From positions 41,286,268 through 41,350,267 of the forward strand of contig CM063108.1 in assembly GCA_031841125.1 (NCBI GenBank): DNA of 64,000 nt, written 5' to 3'. The notes under the pieces are model-generated. The model worked only from the letters and a program-made list of their open reading frames with translations, ran no database searches and had not been told where the DNA came from. The number at the start of each line of letters is the position of its first letter. Position 1 is the stretch's first letter. Of the stretch, positions 10,600-21,571 are shown one piece after another. Both the position numbers and the translations under genes were made by a program. Source of the DNA: Acanthococcus lagerstroemiae (lineage: Eukaryota > Arthropoda > Insecta > Hemiptera > Eriococcidae).

Positions 10600-11142
10600 T
10601 GTGCGATTCTATGTTCTTTGTTGTCCGATGAGTCTTCACTATCCGTAGAGTTGTGAGTAGATGTGGGCTGCGTCTCTTTGGTGTCTTGCCTTAAAGAAGA
10701 GGTGGAGTTATTCTCAACGTCCTTCTTACCAAGGACTTACCTACTGAAGTACGCAGCCCGTTTACCCGTGGTTGGTAGCCCTCACATTCTCGTTTGCTGC
10801 TCAGGTGGAAGACTGGTTGCAGTTTTCTTCCGGCCACAGTTTCTCGACCGTCTTCTTCAAGTACGCTTGTGTCTTCGGATCTTTCCTGTCAAGAACTACT
10901 GGTCTCCCCTCCGAGAAGCGGGAGCACTCCAGCAGAACATGTTCGGCGGTCTCATCCGTAGTACCATCACAATGGCGACCTCCATTCTCCAGTTTCCCAA
11001 TTCTTTTCCGGAATCACATAAAACATTCATGCCCACTCAGGGCCTGGGATGTATATAAGTCCACGTCCGGGGTATCAAATTCCACGACTGGAATAAGGCG
11101 GTAGGTCCAACGGCCAGAGGAGCACTTGTCCCACTATGTCTG
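10600..11142 (-). pseudogene. 3' end of an R1-clade LINE
   Basis: On the minus strand an open frame from about 11,139 down to a stop at 10,801 encodes the C-terminal region typical of R1-clade LINE ORF2. It includes SGRWTYRLIPVVE, then SQALSGHECFMWFRKRIGK, then a cysteine/histidine segment DETAEHVLLEC that corresponds to the C-terminal zinc-knuckle region. The rest of the ORF, including reverse transcriptase, is missing (5' truncation at about 11,142). The 3' untranslated part probably extends to about 10,600. The frame is not interrupted, so the copy may be moderately young. Confidence 0.75.
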
Positions 11143-11189
11143 CCATATTTGCCTGATCTTCTCATTCATGTTCTTTGTTCTCCTTACCT

Positions 11190-11598
11190 TAAAATTACCA
11201 ACGTTCTCGTTCTCGTTCCCATTTCCATACTGTTTCCGTTCCCATTCCTATTCTTGTTCCCACCTTATTGGTTCTGTTCCCATTCCCGTTTCCTGTTCTT
11301 GTTTTCAATCCCATCATGTTGTCGTTCTCATTCTCGTTCTGAAAACAAGAACGAGAACATGCCGTTTTTCTTTTTGTTCTCGTTCGTTCTTCCAACCTCC
11401 AAGTACTGCAGTTTGATTTTTTCATTTAAAAAATATGTAATTGATGGTTTTAGGCTTTCAGAATTTTCCTTTCGCGCTAGCTGCAGAGATGCTGGAAGAA
11501 CGCAAAAATCATCTCGTTCCCGTTTTCGTTCGTTCTTCTCATCTTCTCTAACTGCATGGTTTTCACTCATGCTCCTCGTTCTCCGTATAGGACCTATA
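11190..11598. repeat. Degenerate CGTTCTC/CGTTCCC array, copy 1
   Basis: Pyrimidine-rich hexamer-like units (GTTCTC, GTTCCC, ATTCTC) run through the segment, with a short palindromic switch near 11,335-11,360 (TTCTCGTTCTG...AAGAACGAGAA). The block starts AATTACCAACGTTC, and a second copy starts in the same way at about 12,290. Confidence 0.7.
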
Positions 11599-11600
11599 TA

Positions 11601-12285
11601 GAGCTAGGAATTTTCGGCAATAAACATTGGAAATTTGGCATTTAAAATTACAATTTTCGGCATTATTCGGCAATAACGAAAAGTATATAAGCTTACAATA
11701 TTAGAAAAAAGCTAAACTTTTAATGAAAAATGGATGTTTACAAGTAATATTACAAAAATCTTTTATTGAACCTCACCACGAAATATTTTTCTCTGTAATC
11801 CTGTGTGAAACATGTAGTTCCATGAAAGAGTGAATTATTTAAATTTTTTAAGGTTTCGAGACCTGTATTTTTCGTAAAAACTTGTTCAGCCTTCGTCTGC
11901 AGGCTATGTCCACGAGCACTCGGGATTTGACAACGTTTTGATAAAATATCATGGACAGACAGCAGTTGCTTGTGTAGGGAAGGGCCTCTCGTCTCCAGTT
12001 TTCGAATGGTGTTAGGTAGGAAGGACAAGTAAGTTGAGATGAACGCGAGATCTGAGGCTAAATTTCTGGTGGTGGCCGTCAGTGATTTCAGGGTTTCTGT
12101 CTGTTTGCAATACCAAATTTTTTGCGCAGATCATCATTTTCGGCGTTATTCGGCATTGAACTCTAATTTCGGCATTATTCGGCAAAATAAAAATTTTTCT
12201 CTGATCTTGTACTACCCTGATTCGTGTTCCACTTTGACTACATCCCATCTGCCCTTAAACAAACTCATTCGGCAAATCCTAGCTC
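11601..12285. mobile_element. TA-flanked inverted-repeat element (685 bp)
   Basis: The ends GAGCTAGGA (11,601) and TCCTAGCTC (ending 12,285) are inverted and flanked by TA on both sides (11,599-11,600; 12,286-12,287). Subterminal TTCGGCATTATTCGGCAA motifs occur near 11,650-11,675 and again near 12,139-12,187. It lies between two copies of the CGTTCTC array. No transposase is recognised. The Tc1/mariner-like class is inferred from the TA duplication only. Confidence 0.55.
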
Positions 12286-12287
12286 TA

Positions 12288-12412
12288 ATAATTACCTACC
12301 AACGTTCCCGTCCTCGTTTTTGTCCCCAACCTGGTCTTGTTCCCGTCCCTGTTTCCGAACAAGAGCATGCTGTTTGTCTTCTCGTTCTCGTTCGTTCTTC
12401 CAACACCAGGAA
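12288..12412. repeat. Degenerate CGTTCTC array, copy 2
   Basis: It shares the start (AATTACCTACCAACGTTC) and the end (TTCTCGTTCGTTCTTCCAAC) with the array at 11,190-11,400. This looks like a duplicated block and not independent simple-repeat growth. Confidence 0.6.
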
Positions 12413-12563
12413 ATATATGCTGTAAAGGTTAAATATAGGCTAAAAATGGCTAAAATATACTAAAATATGCTTTTGTAAGTACAATATGCAAATTATGCGA
12501 AAACAAATACTGCTCATTTGCTCAAAAAGACTTGAAAAGTAAGAGCATCCTAAAAATATGTAC

Positions 12564-12661
12564 TCCGGTCACGTTAAAAAGTCAGAAACCAACCTTATCA
12601 ATCCATATTTTATTCGCTTTGTTCCTCGGGGGTTTGTTTATGACTTTTTAACGTGAACGGT
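12564..12661. mobile_element. Hairpin MITE (~98 bp)
   Basis: The left arm CCGGTCACGTTAAAAAGTCA pairs with the right arm TGACTTTTTAACGTGAACGG, and the pairing continues inward through the GAAACCAACC/GGTTTGTTTA blocks. It is a compact, nearly fully paired element without coding capacity. Confidence 0.7.
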
Positions 12662-12743
12662 GCTTACTGTTTCTCACTCGACACGGACAAATATGCGATT
12701 TCATTAAAATCCGCTTCCTCATCATTAGTTTCTTATCATTGCT

Positions 12744-12850
12744 AATAGAGCACCCTAAGAAACACCCGAGTACTGACATCCGCCACTTTCCGTCGGGCAC
12801 CAAGAGGCGGAAAAGGGCGAATGTACTCCGGTGTTTTTAGGTGCTCTATT
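12744..12850. mobile_element. Hairpin MITE (~107 bp)
   Basis: AATAGAGCACCCTAAGAAAC at the left is matched by the complement of GTGTTTTTAGGTGCTCTATT at the right. Inner arms (GAGTACTGACATCCGCC and GGCGGAAAAGGGCGAATGTA) also pair partly. It is distinct from the neighbour at 12,564. Confidence 0.7.
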
Positions 12851-13038
12851 TCTAATAATAAAACAATTAGTAAATCATGCATTTCCACAGCTTAGAATGG
12901 GTACAACTTCACAGACTTTCACATTAGGATAGTTAGGTATGTTTCTTGCCACTGTTAAGTTTCGACTTTTTGCAACAAATGCCGCTAAAATCTCATTTTC
13001 GATGAAACTAGAGTTACCGGTTTTTGAATTCGGAGTCT

Positions 13039-13233
13039 TCAAACGTAAAAGTTACATTCAGCTCCTGAACATTTGATGCAAGCCCACTGTTGACACCTTC
13101 TAGTACACTGAATCGAATCGTCTCCGGATCTGCTATCTTCATACCATTCTCCGCAGATGAAGCATTCGCAGTCTTTACCAATATTTAGTTTTTTCACACT
13201 TACTTCGTTATCATTGTCATGGTGTAAGTCCAT
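13039..13233 (-). pseudogene. PHD-like C-terminus of pogo-type transposase
   Basis: The minus-strand frame (64 codons) has a cysteine-rich end: CECFICGEWYED, then a second block with CTRRCQQWACIKCSG. This resembles the small PHD-like zinc segment found at the C-terminus of many insect pogo/Tigger (DDE_1) transposases. The acidic stretch before it also fits. No DDE catalytic core remains. An alternative is a fragment of a host PHD protein, but the setting favours a transposon. Confidence 0.45.
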
Positions 13234-13811
13234 TAGCAGGAAAGGTTCGTTAACATTTTCGGCGTCCGTTTATTTTTCGTAAGCATCTTCTTTCTCGGCA
13301 TCCTAAATCAAAAAACATGAATTTTAAATCATAAATTTTCACTAGTCCACACTTATACCAACCTCAGAAAGAAAGATTTTTTTTTCTTACAAAAATGAAA
13401 AATTTGACCCTAAATGTAAATATTTTTGAAATCTTAAGGCACCTAACCCGAATTTCTTGGCAAGTAACACAGGTACCGGGCCGAAACTTCATAATATGTA
13501 TAAGTATAGGTACGCTGAATGTGTATCATTTTACGTAGCTCAATGTCCAAGAAATCTAGCGCAATGAAATAAAATAAAATAAAAAAGATTTGAAATTTTC
13601 CCCTAGTGTTTTAACGACTTGTTCCGTGATATGAAATTTTACTGTGAAAAAAAGGGTCTCAAGTAAGTTCTTTCATTAGGTATTGTAAATTTACCCTTGT
13701 TTTACATATTGCATCACAGAATATTCAGAATAATTATTTCTTCGAACTTAGTTATGCGATTAAAGTTTAACAGTACTTGCTCCAACGCCAACAATTGTAT
13801 TTTGTTTAAGA

Positions 13812-13964
13812 ATGGACAATAAGCGGTGGTTATGGAGTGAAGAGTGTAATTAAGCAAAAGCATTGAAAGAAATTCGTGAAGGAAATTTGTCTAAAATTGC
13901 TGCCAGTGCTCAATATAACATATCGCGTGGGACTTCACGAGATTATATTTTTTTCAATAGGTAA
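13812..13964 (+). pseudogene. HTH_psq domain of pogo/Tigger transposase, broken
   Basis: Starting at ATG 13,812, the frame reads as a pipsqueak-type helix-turn-helix with the characteristic core AKALKEIREGNLSKIAASAQ and then YNISRGTSRDYI. One in-frame TAA at codon 14 breaks it, and a stop follows at codon 51. This is the DNA-binding N-terminus of a pogo-superfamily transposase; nothing of the DDE domain is seen downstream. It is on the opposite strand to the PHD-like piece at 13,039-13,233, so the two are probably separate copies or a rearranged one. Confidence 0.6.
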
Positions 13965-15776
13965 AACTTTTGAGTAAAAATGGTATTTTGTCATTGGTGG
14001 TAAATTATCCCCTGTCCCTCGTTTTAGCTGTCCCTGATTTATTCTCCAAAAGCACTCCAAAACACTCTTAAAATATCTTTTAAAAAACAAAAAAACATAA
14101 GCTGGTGTTGTTCGGAACACATCAAGAGGGGCTCCAAATACCGCCAAAGCTCGACACTAAATCAAGTATACCATAAGTGAAGTCAAAAATATGTACTTTA
14201 ATCTTTCCTCTTTCACCGCTCTCAGTAGAAATCCTGTTAATGACTTTGCCAACCATCGTCATTATCCCTTAGCTTGGCGAATTAGAACAAGTACCTTATA
14301 TCATTAGAAAACAGAGTTCTTCTCCTACTTACTTTCATTCTTTACAGTTTTTTCACATTCAGTAAGCTTAGAAATAAATGAACTTCGAAACTTGGGAAAT
14401 TTTAACAGTGTGAGTTGGTACCATCGTGAAAATACAAATAACTTTACACAGCATTTAAAAAATTGAATCGGAATACCAAAAACTAGATAAGACAATGTCG
14501 TTTTTCAGTGCCTCGTAACATGTTTCGGGATCAGATCGCCTGGAGTGCTAGCAGTAGTTCCTGTTGGGATGGGCCGTATTTGTACCTCGATTCATAATAG
14601 TACCTTTTACTCTACAAAATCGAAGTCGATGGTTGCAATTCCGTGATCCATGAAGAAGGGATGGAGCTATCAAATGACATCAGGAAAATCCTTCTAACCC
14701 GTTGATTTCTGGAAAATTGAGAAATATATGTCGATTCTGTGGCACATTCGAATACACACGAAGCCGAGCATTAAATTATGTTTCGAATTCTGGCTCCGGC
14801 TAAAAGAAAACAAACAGGTGTGCGCACTTTTGCATCAAGAGGGAATAGACCTACCTACCTACAATGCAGTTCCAACACACATCTAAAACGTTTGTTCCGC
14901 GTTAATAAAATAAAGTAATTAATTAGACGCCGCGCCGGGCAGACAGCCAGCACGGTGGATACCGCATTATCTTCACTCATCCCTTCTAATTGATTACTCA
15001 GTGTAAAATTTTTCTTGATGATGCGTTCGCAGTAGCATATGGCGTATTTTTCTAGTATATCACTTACCGCGCGCTGTCTACCCCGATGCAACCTTACCGA
15101 AAATGCATTCCATACGGTCTGTCTACCGCCATCCACCATACTCGACTCAAACCCGCTAGCCGCTACCTGCCGATGTCGGGTAACTTGCACCTTTGAAAAA
15201 AAAAAAATACAACGAAAATTTGATTATATCTTCGGAAAGTAAAACCCCATTGAGCATCACTTTCAAGTACGGAAGGGTGCAGCACCGGTACCTTCATCTC
15301 TAGTGTACTGGTCCAATTTAAACCGAAAAAAAAAAGGCATCAGTTCGGGCAGAAATGTTCAGAGCACTGCATCGATAAGGGTAAAAGTCCCTCCCCTTCG
15401 ATTTCCGCTTCCGGTACCATAGGAGTAGAAACTACAAAAAATTTATTTTTGGGTCATAACTTGTTCCCTATCGCTCAAGGGAAAGTGCCAATTGTCGGTC
15501 AGGTACCCAAGAATGTTGGCCGCTACATTCTTAAGTTCAATAACATCCGGTAGGAGCGCTATGAACATTTTTTCCCCACAGAAATGTGTTCTGTAGACTC
15601 AGAGCTATTATAATTCCATAACTTTTTGTGACTGTGAAGACATAATTACAACTTTGTGTCCGTGAGTTTGAAATTTACAGTGAAAATAAAGTTGTGATAT
15701 TTCTCAAATTTTGGAAAAAGGTATTGGAAAAAATCGAAATGGTAAGTACATAACGCATTTTCTCGTTAATTTAAAT
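13965..15776. other. No gene seen
   Basis: No coding segment is recognised. A 111-codon minus-strand frame (14,855-15,190) has no familiar motif, and I regard it as chance. Confidence 0.35.
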
Positions 15777-15853
15777 AGGTATATGTTATGCTAGAGGTTA
15801 GAGAACATATTTTCGGCGTGTTTTGAGAATTTCAGTTTGAGCTGGTGATTTGC
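15777..15853 (+). repeat. Direct repeat bordering Copia, left copy
   Basis: AGGTATAT...GCTAGAGG...GAACATATTTTCGG...GAGCTGGTGATTTGC recurs in the same orientation at 19,796-19,874 with only about five differences. It abuts the truncated Copia reverse transcriptase. Confidence 0.85.
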
Positions 15854-15855
15854 TC

Positions 15856-16335
15856 GAGTTATCCAATAATTCTTTTGAGATTGTTCGATGCCAGCACATA
15901 GGTGCAATAGCAAGTCCAATAAGGGTCTGTTTAGCTTCCCTATTTGTGTTTTTGAGTCACCCTTACATCTGGGAGGTATTCTAATACATTTTTCTCTATC
16001 GATTATGCCGTTTAAGAATGATGAGTCAATATCAACTTGTTGCATTGACCAGCCTTTTCTGATTGCGAATACCAGGAACCACTTTACTGTGAGTTGTCTG
16101 GATGTAGGAGATTTCTTTCTATTTTGACTATACTTTTCTGGGTCTAAATTTCCAGCAGCTATAATTCGCGCTTTAAGGGTTCCGTTGTTTTTAATCGTTA
16201 GTAGCCATTTTGTGGGAATTATCGATATATTGTCAGGTTTAGGTACTACTTCAAATACATTCAATCTAGTCCAAGTATCTATTTCTTTCTATAGTGGAAG
16301 GTGCCATTTGAGATCTTTTATCGCTTTTTTGTATG
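15856..16335 (-). pseudogene. Copia reverse transcriptase (RVT_2) fragment
   Basis: The frame carries the N-terminal half of RVT_2: VFEVVPKPDNISIIPTKW, then KARIIAAGN, then the block QVDIDSSFLNG. That block contains the first catalytic aspartate, and CIRIPP follows. After KTQIGKLN the frame is disturbed, and the sequence ends before the YVDD motif. In the polyprotein this domain copies genomic RNA into DNA. Confidence 0.85.
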
Positions 16336-16705
16336 ATTTTGGTACTCTTATTGCCGTATACATGTCTTCTTCTTTGTCATATTTTTCTAGTTTATTATAT
16401 CATTTATTTCATTTGTGCTTTTATCCAGTAATGTTCTGTTAAGTCTAATACCATCTTTTGCAATTCTTGTATTTTGTTTGAGTCGTTTATTTGTCTATGT
16501 TTTAGATTGTGTTACCATTGTAAATGGTTATCCTCGAGCAATTTTCCATTTTTTGGTCTGTTGATATGTAGTAGTCTTAACTTCTGTCTTTAGTAAACAA
16601 AAGTCACTCATACTATCATCAGAAGGATATTCATCTTTATATGTGACTGTCTCATCAATCTTTATAATGTACTGTTCTGTTGTTTTCTGTATTATTGGAT
16701 TGTAG

Positions 16706-16832
16706 GTAGAGCTCTATAACTTCGTGTGAGTACAATATTGTCTATTGTCCACCATTTGACTCCAACTGCGCCTGTGGATGAAGTCAAAATGGCGGCCGAT
16801 CCTACTCACATAAAGTTATAGAGCTCTATCAT
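16706..16832. mobile_element. Hairpin MITE inside Copia
   Basis: TAGAGCTCTATAACTT at the left and AAGTTATAGAGCTCTA at the right are inverted. Pairing extends inward through GTGTGAGTA/TACTCACAT and CCATTTGACT/AGTCAAAATGG blocks. TA flanks both ends. It lies between the RT and integrase parts of Copia, so it inserted later than the Copia. Confidence 0.7.
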
Positions 16833-19202
16833 AGGTTCCATATCCTGTTAAAGTATAGCCCATAAGGTATTGGATTTTACTTCGCGGCCTCAATTCCTTA
16901 CCTTTTGGCTACTTAGGTACATAGACAAAGCATTTTGACCTAATAATTCGCATATGTTTGATACTTTAGGGGGTTTCCCAAAATATTTTTCATATGGAGT
17001 ATAAAAGTCTATTCCTGAGTGGGCAGTGCAATTATATAGATCCAGGTGGCAGTATCAATCAGTTGTCCCCACATGAAGGCAGGCAGGCCCGATTCAAAAA
17101 GAAGCGCCCATACACAATCTTCTAAAATTTGAATTACACTTTCTGCTGTAGCATTATGTTCATGAACATCTGTTTCAGTGAATTCTTAGATCTCTCCATT
17201 TTTATGGAGAATCTATATTACTTCATTTGACTCGAACCCCCCCCCCCCCCTTGTCGCATCAAAGTCTATCAAATTGTCCTATTCCTGGAAACTTAGCCTA
17301 TATTTCCCTAAATGCCTCATCTATCAATCTTAGCCGTCTTGGCTCGAGATTTCATAATAAAGGATTGAAGATATCTCAAATAACTGCCTATAACTGTTAA
17401 TACATATTGTTTCTGTGTGTAAAGGGTAGCTGGTATTATTAGTCTAATTCTCTAATTATATTGGCATGAACAATTTGACCTACCTTTGTAACTTGTTCAT
17501 GCAATGCATTGAAAGACTTACACATAAGTTTTGAGAGGGCACAATCAAAACAACACCATTTCCTATCTTCAATTAATATTGGGCCTATTCCAATAATAAC
17601 CTTCAAGTTTTTAAAGGGATATGTCGCTGAGGGGTGTGCAAATTAGTGGTTCCATAGTTTACTTGCAATCTTTTGTGCCTCTAATTGTTTCGGAGTTAAA
17701 TTGTTTCCTTCTTTTGGTCTCATTTATTTGCCCCACACCTGAGTATTTTTGTCACAAGAATATTCTCCTTCAACTTCCAAATCTATTATATTAAAGTAAT
17801 CAATTGGTTCACTCCTCTCCCCCTCATCAGTTTCATCAAATCTCACATTGATGGGCAAATGTTAAATTTCATAGCCCGGGTCTAATAATACGTTACATAT
17901 TTTATTTAAATAACATTTTAGCTTACTTTTATTTGATATTTCTATTGTCACATCCAAAAATCTTTATCGCATCAGGTTTTTATATGGATGTAATATAAAC
18001 CTTTTTGAATCTTTAAACTTGCTAACTGCATATTTAATTTTCCTTAGTTGGATTAATGGGACACATATTCCCAGTATGACCATAAATGAAACGTTGGTAA
18101 CATTGTTTACTAGGTGCATAATGTTCCAAAGGCATGTGGTTTTATTGGCCATACGTGTTACATTGAATTTTACATCATTCTTCTAGGGACTGCTGGATTA
18201 TCTGTATATCATTTAGTTGTTTCATAGGTAGTTAGTTATTTTCTCATTAGTTGGACATTTTTAATTCAGAGGTTACACTGGTTGTTCTTCCCATCTATAG
18301 CACTATAGCAGACTTGTGCAGTCAATATACAATTCTCATTCTTATTTGAATTTGTTGGATGATAATCACAGTTCTCATTCCACCTCGCATTTGCATTCAA
18401 ATCTAAAACATATGATACATATCTAAATTCGAATTACATTTGTTTATACTTAGGTACTAATCTTTAAGATAACAATTCAAATTCATTTATCTCGGTTACC
18501 ATTATATATCTAATTCAAGTTTATGATTCATTTTTAATCTGCCTTTTAAGTTTGACTGCCTCTTCTTTGATAAATTTAAATTGAGAAATTATTGTTCCGC
18601 CAAACTATATATTTGGTACTCTCTTCACTGAATACACATGGAATTGTAAAATGTTGCAGTCGGGGATCTGTGATCTTTAATACCATCAATTTTTGTCAGG
18701 AACATTATTCAAACAAACAATTCGTCATGTTGTAGGTACATCTCTATCTCAAAAATTGGAAATCAGGCTATCAAAATCATTAACAAACCTCTTTGTTGAT
18801 CAAATCCTTGTTTGAACTGTAAATTTTCTAGTTTCAAGTATAGATTCAACCTATTGTGGGTTTCATTCTCACCGTGTTATTCTATAATAATTTTCATGAC
18901 AGTGAAAGCAGATTGAGCTTTCTCAGTACTCGATTGTATTGTTCTAGAGACTAATCTATTCAAATATGCTTAGGCCTTTGCTTTCATTCTAATTCTTTTT
19001 TTTTTTCAGACCATTTGGGATCGCCATCTTCAGATGTGAGGCAGCTCACATTAGACCACATTTAATTCTAACAGCCTTCTCCATAATTTGAAGTTTTTCT
19101 TTCCTGTCAATTTTTCTGATTCTGGTATCATGAACAAGATGGTATCAACTTTTGACGACTCACTTTCCAACTTACTCGCTTTTACTGCGTGTAATGTTGC
19201 CT

Positions 19203-19589
19203 CTACAACCATCTGAAAATATTCTTTAGTAAATTGAGGTGCATCTGTATGTTCGGGTATTTCAGAGGCAAGGCCTCCCTGATTGACTCGTTTTGAACAT
19301 CGGATGATTCATTACCTTTATCTTGTTCCTCACTCTGTACATTAGTCACTTCAGTATTTAGATGAGACTTACCCAATTCTTGATTGTCCGAGTCGTTGAT
19401 AGTCCAATTTAAAGATTTGCCTAAACAATTTTCACCCAGTACCAAATCTGAATCCGATTTTTCTGAGCTTGAGTCACGCGGTGGCGGCGACCGTTTTTGT
19501 AAGGTATTCTTCTTAGAATGCTTATACCCATTTTTCGGGAACCAGGATGGAATCAACACAACGGTAAAAAGCAAGAAAAAAACGAACAA
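19203..19589 (-). pseudogene. Leader / N-terminal part of Copia gag
   Basis: A 128-codon minus-strand frame has a serine- and acid-rich middle (SSSEKSDSDLV). At its end it runs, in a shifted frame, into the Copia gag start VVEATLHAVKASKLESES. It is probably upstream gag or leader sequence. An unrelated spacer region cannot be excluded. Confidence 0.4.
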
Positions 19590-19795
19590 AAGGAATTATA
19601 TAAACAAATCGAAAATCGTTTCGCAACTTTACTAATTATAATTAATGTTGCCGCATGCGAATGGTCTTTCACTGTAGTCTGACCAAGCGTCGGCTCGCAG
19701 TTTACTGGCTTCCAGACTATAGATATCGTATAGGTCCGAGAGGGTGAGTGTGATTAGCATATGTGCCGTAGGGAGCGTTAATAGCACCCGGTAAC

Positions 19796-19874
19796 AGGTA
19801 TATATGATATGCTAGAGGTCAAAGAACATATTTTCGGGGTGTTTTGAGAATTTCAGTTTGAGCTGGTGATTTGC
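19796..19874 (+). repeat. Direct repeat bordering Copia, right copy
   Basis: This is the second copy of the ~77-bp sequence at 15,777-15,853, in the same orientation, about 93 percent identical by eye. Its right edge (GATTTGC) is followed by unrelated sequence. Confidence 0.85.
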
Positions 19875-20239
19875 AGGAAATGAGAAGGATGATTGAAAAA
19901 TTCGTTTTCAATTCGCAATAACTTCAGTTAGTATCAAATTTCTGGAGTTTTTGTCAATTTATACATTAGGCTTAAGAGTTGTGTATGGATATTTTTAATA
20001 CACTCCCTGCCTTTGTTCTTGGTTTCATTTCTTCAGGATATCGTCGCAGTTGGTGTTAGATCGGGTTTTCTCCACGCCATACACGAAATTCAAGTATTTT
20101 ATATTATATCCCCTATCCCCCCTCCCCGTGTATTGCCGTTATCAAAATTGCTCATCGAAAATTCATTCTCATGCACGTTTCGCGGGACACCTTGTATACA
20201 GCACAAGGTCTCGTATACATATGAGATACGATAACCCGC

Positions 20240-21010
20240 CACACCGTGCACCGCAGCGTCTAGCCGCTTCGGTTATTCGCTGCGATCGCGTATGCGTATC
20301 GAGAGTTTACACGGCGAAATCGTGTTGCACATTGATGGGATTGTAAAGATCGATAAGAACGGAGAGAGACGCGAGCCGATAGGTACTCGATGTTGCATAT
20401 TAAATATCATGTTCGCCGCTATTGTTACACATGTTGTTGCATGCGTACGAACCTCCCTATAGCCCACGGAAACGCGACGCCCACGCGCCGGTCTCGAATG
20501 CAGTTTTACTCGCACGGCATATTCGCCGCGTACATACGCGCGCGCTTTTACGCGCATAATATTAACGAGCGCGTTGATTTCTGCAACATAATTATGTATT
20601 TACTGTTTCGCGAACGCGAAGTCGCGAACCCGGCTCCGGTGCGGCCGCCGCGCCACCGGGTGCATCGAAACGACGATCGACGCTCGACGCTCTCGTCAGC
20701 CGGGCCCGATCCGCCGTGCCAGCCAGCGGCCCTACCGGCGCGGACCGAGTCCGCGGTCTCGCGGCTATCCGCGTCGGCACTTTCGTCTTCGCCCGGTCGC
20801 CGGCGCCGAACGTCGGAGCTCGAAGCTCGGAGATCGCGGTTCGCGCCCAACGTTGTATGCAAATGATATCGACGCACTCGGGCTCGTTCTCACCGCAATC
20901 CGCAGTAGGTTTCGTTGATCGATGTTCGGCCGCTTAATGGAGTCGCCGGCCACCGTAATTTTTACACACACCCTGTGCTCGAGCCGCGACTTTATGACTG
21001 CTCGTGCTTA
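20240..21010. promoter_or_regulatory. CpG-rich island, possibly regulatory
   Basis: CpG-dense sequence (for example ACATACGCGCGCGCTTTTAC near 20,533) lies between A+T-rich flanks. Long overlapping frames occur on both strands (158 aa plus, 109 aa minus), but neither shows a domain or consistent coding bias. No TATA box or convincing splice site was seen. It could be a promoter, first exon or enhancer. Confidence 0.35.
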
Positions 21011-21571
21011 ATCGAAACTGTCGCCGTCCTCCCATTTCGCTGATTTTTATCACTGATCTTTTTTTGTATGTTCTCTTTTGTTCTCTGGCGTGCTATATCA
21101 TAAATTTGCCGTTGTTCTTTCTTTCTTTTTCCTAGTGTTTTTTTCCTCCTTTCTTCTTTTTTTAATTACCGATGCAACAAGGTTGCCCTGGCGCCATGTA
21201 CCGCGAAGCCCACATAGCTTTTAAGTTTATTTAATTTATTCGCGAGTACGACTTATTATTTCAATTAAATTACGTCGTAGTTCTGCCGTGTTTGCTTTAC
21301 TGCTCTTGTGAATTACATAATTCAAGAGAACGTCTCGTAATTCTAATTAATTTAAATAAATCCGAACCCCGATACGGTTGCGCGCCGGTTGGAAAATTGA
21401 TGGCACTGGATCTCCGCGCCGTTTGAGGAGGCAGCTCGAGTCCTCGTAACGCGGCCGATGTCCTCTCCGAGTGTATTGGACTCGCTTAGAGGGACGGCGC
21501 GAACATTCTCTTTTCCGAGGGGGTGGAGTGTAGCTTGTTAATAACTCAGATATTTGGGGCAAACCCTATAA
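21010..21571. other. No gene seen
   Basis: T-rich, then CpG-richer sequence (21,360-21,520). No motif or frame is recognised. Confidence 0.35.

Larger units (their letters stand above)
15854..19795 (-). mobile_element. Truncated, degenerate Copia retrotransposon
   Basis: On the minus strand, reading from high to low coordinates, the order is gag, integrase, reverse transcriptase, as in Ty1/Copia. Gag starts at about 19.2 kb (LTGKKNFKLWRRLLEL), and a degenerate zinc knuckle lies near 18.1 kb (CYQRFIYGHTGNMCP, second Cys lost). The integrase C-terminal part is at about 17.3-16.9 kb (HNATAESV, ESGLPAFMWGQLIDTATW). RVT_2 runs from about 16.33 kb down to 15.86 kb. Stops and frameshifts are frequent. 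No LTR was recognised at either end, and the RT is cut before its YVDD box, so the copy is dead. Confidence 0.85.

Noticed and set aside
14855..15190. 111-aa minus-strand frame
   Set aside because: No motif and no splice or promoter context; considered chance.
20390..20866. 158-aa frame in CpG-rich DNA
   Set aside because: Overlaps a 109-aa frame on the other strand; no domain; long frames are expected where stop codons are rare.
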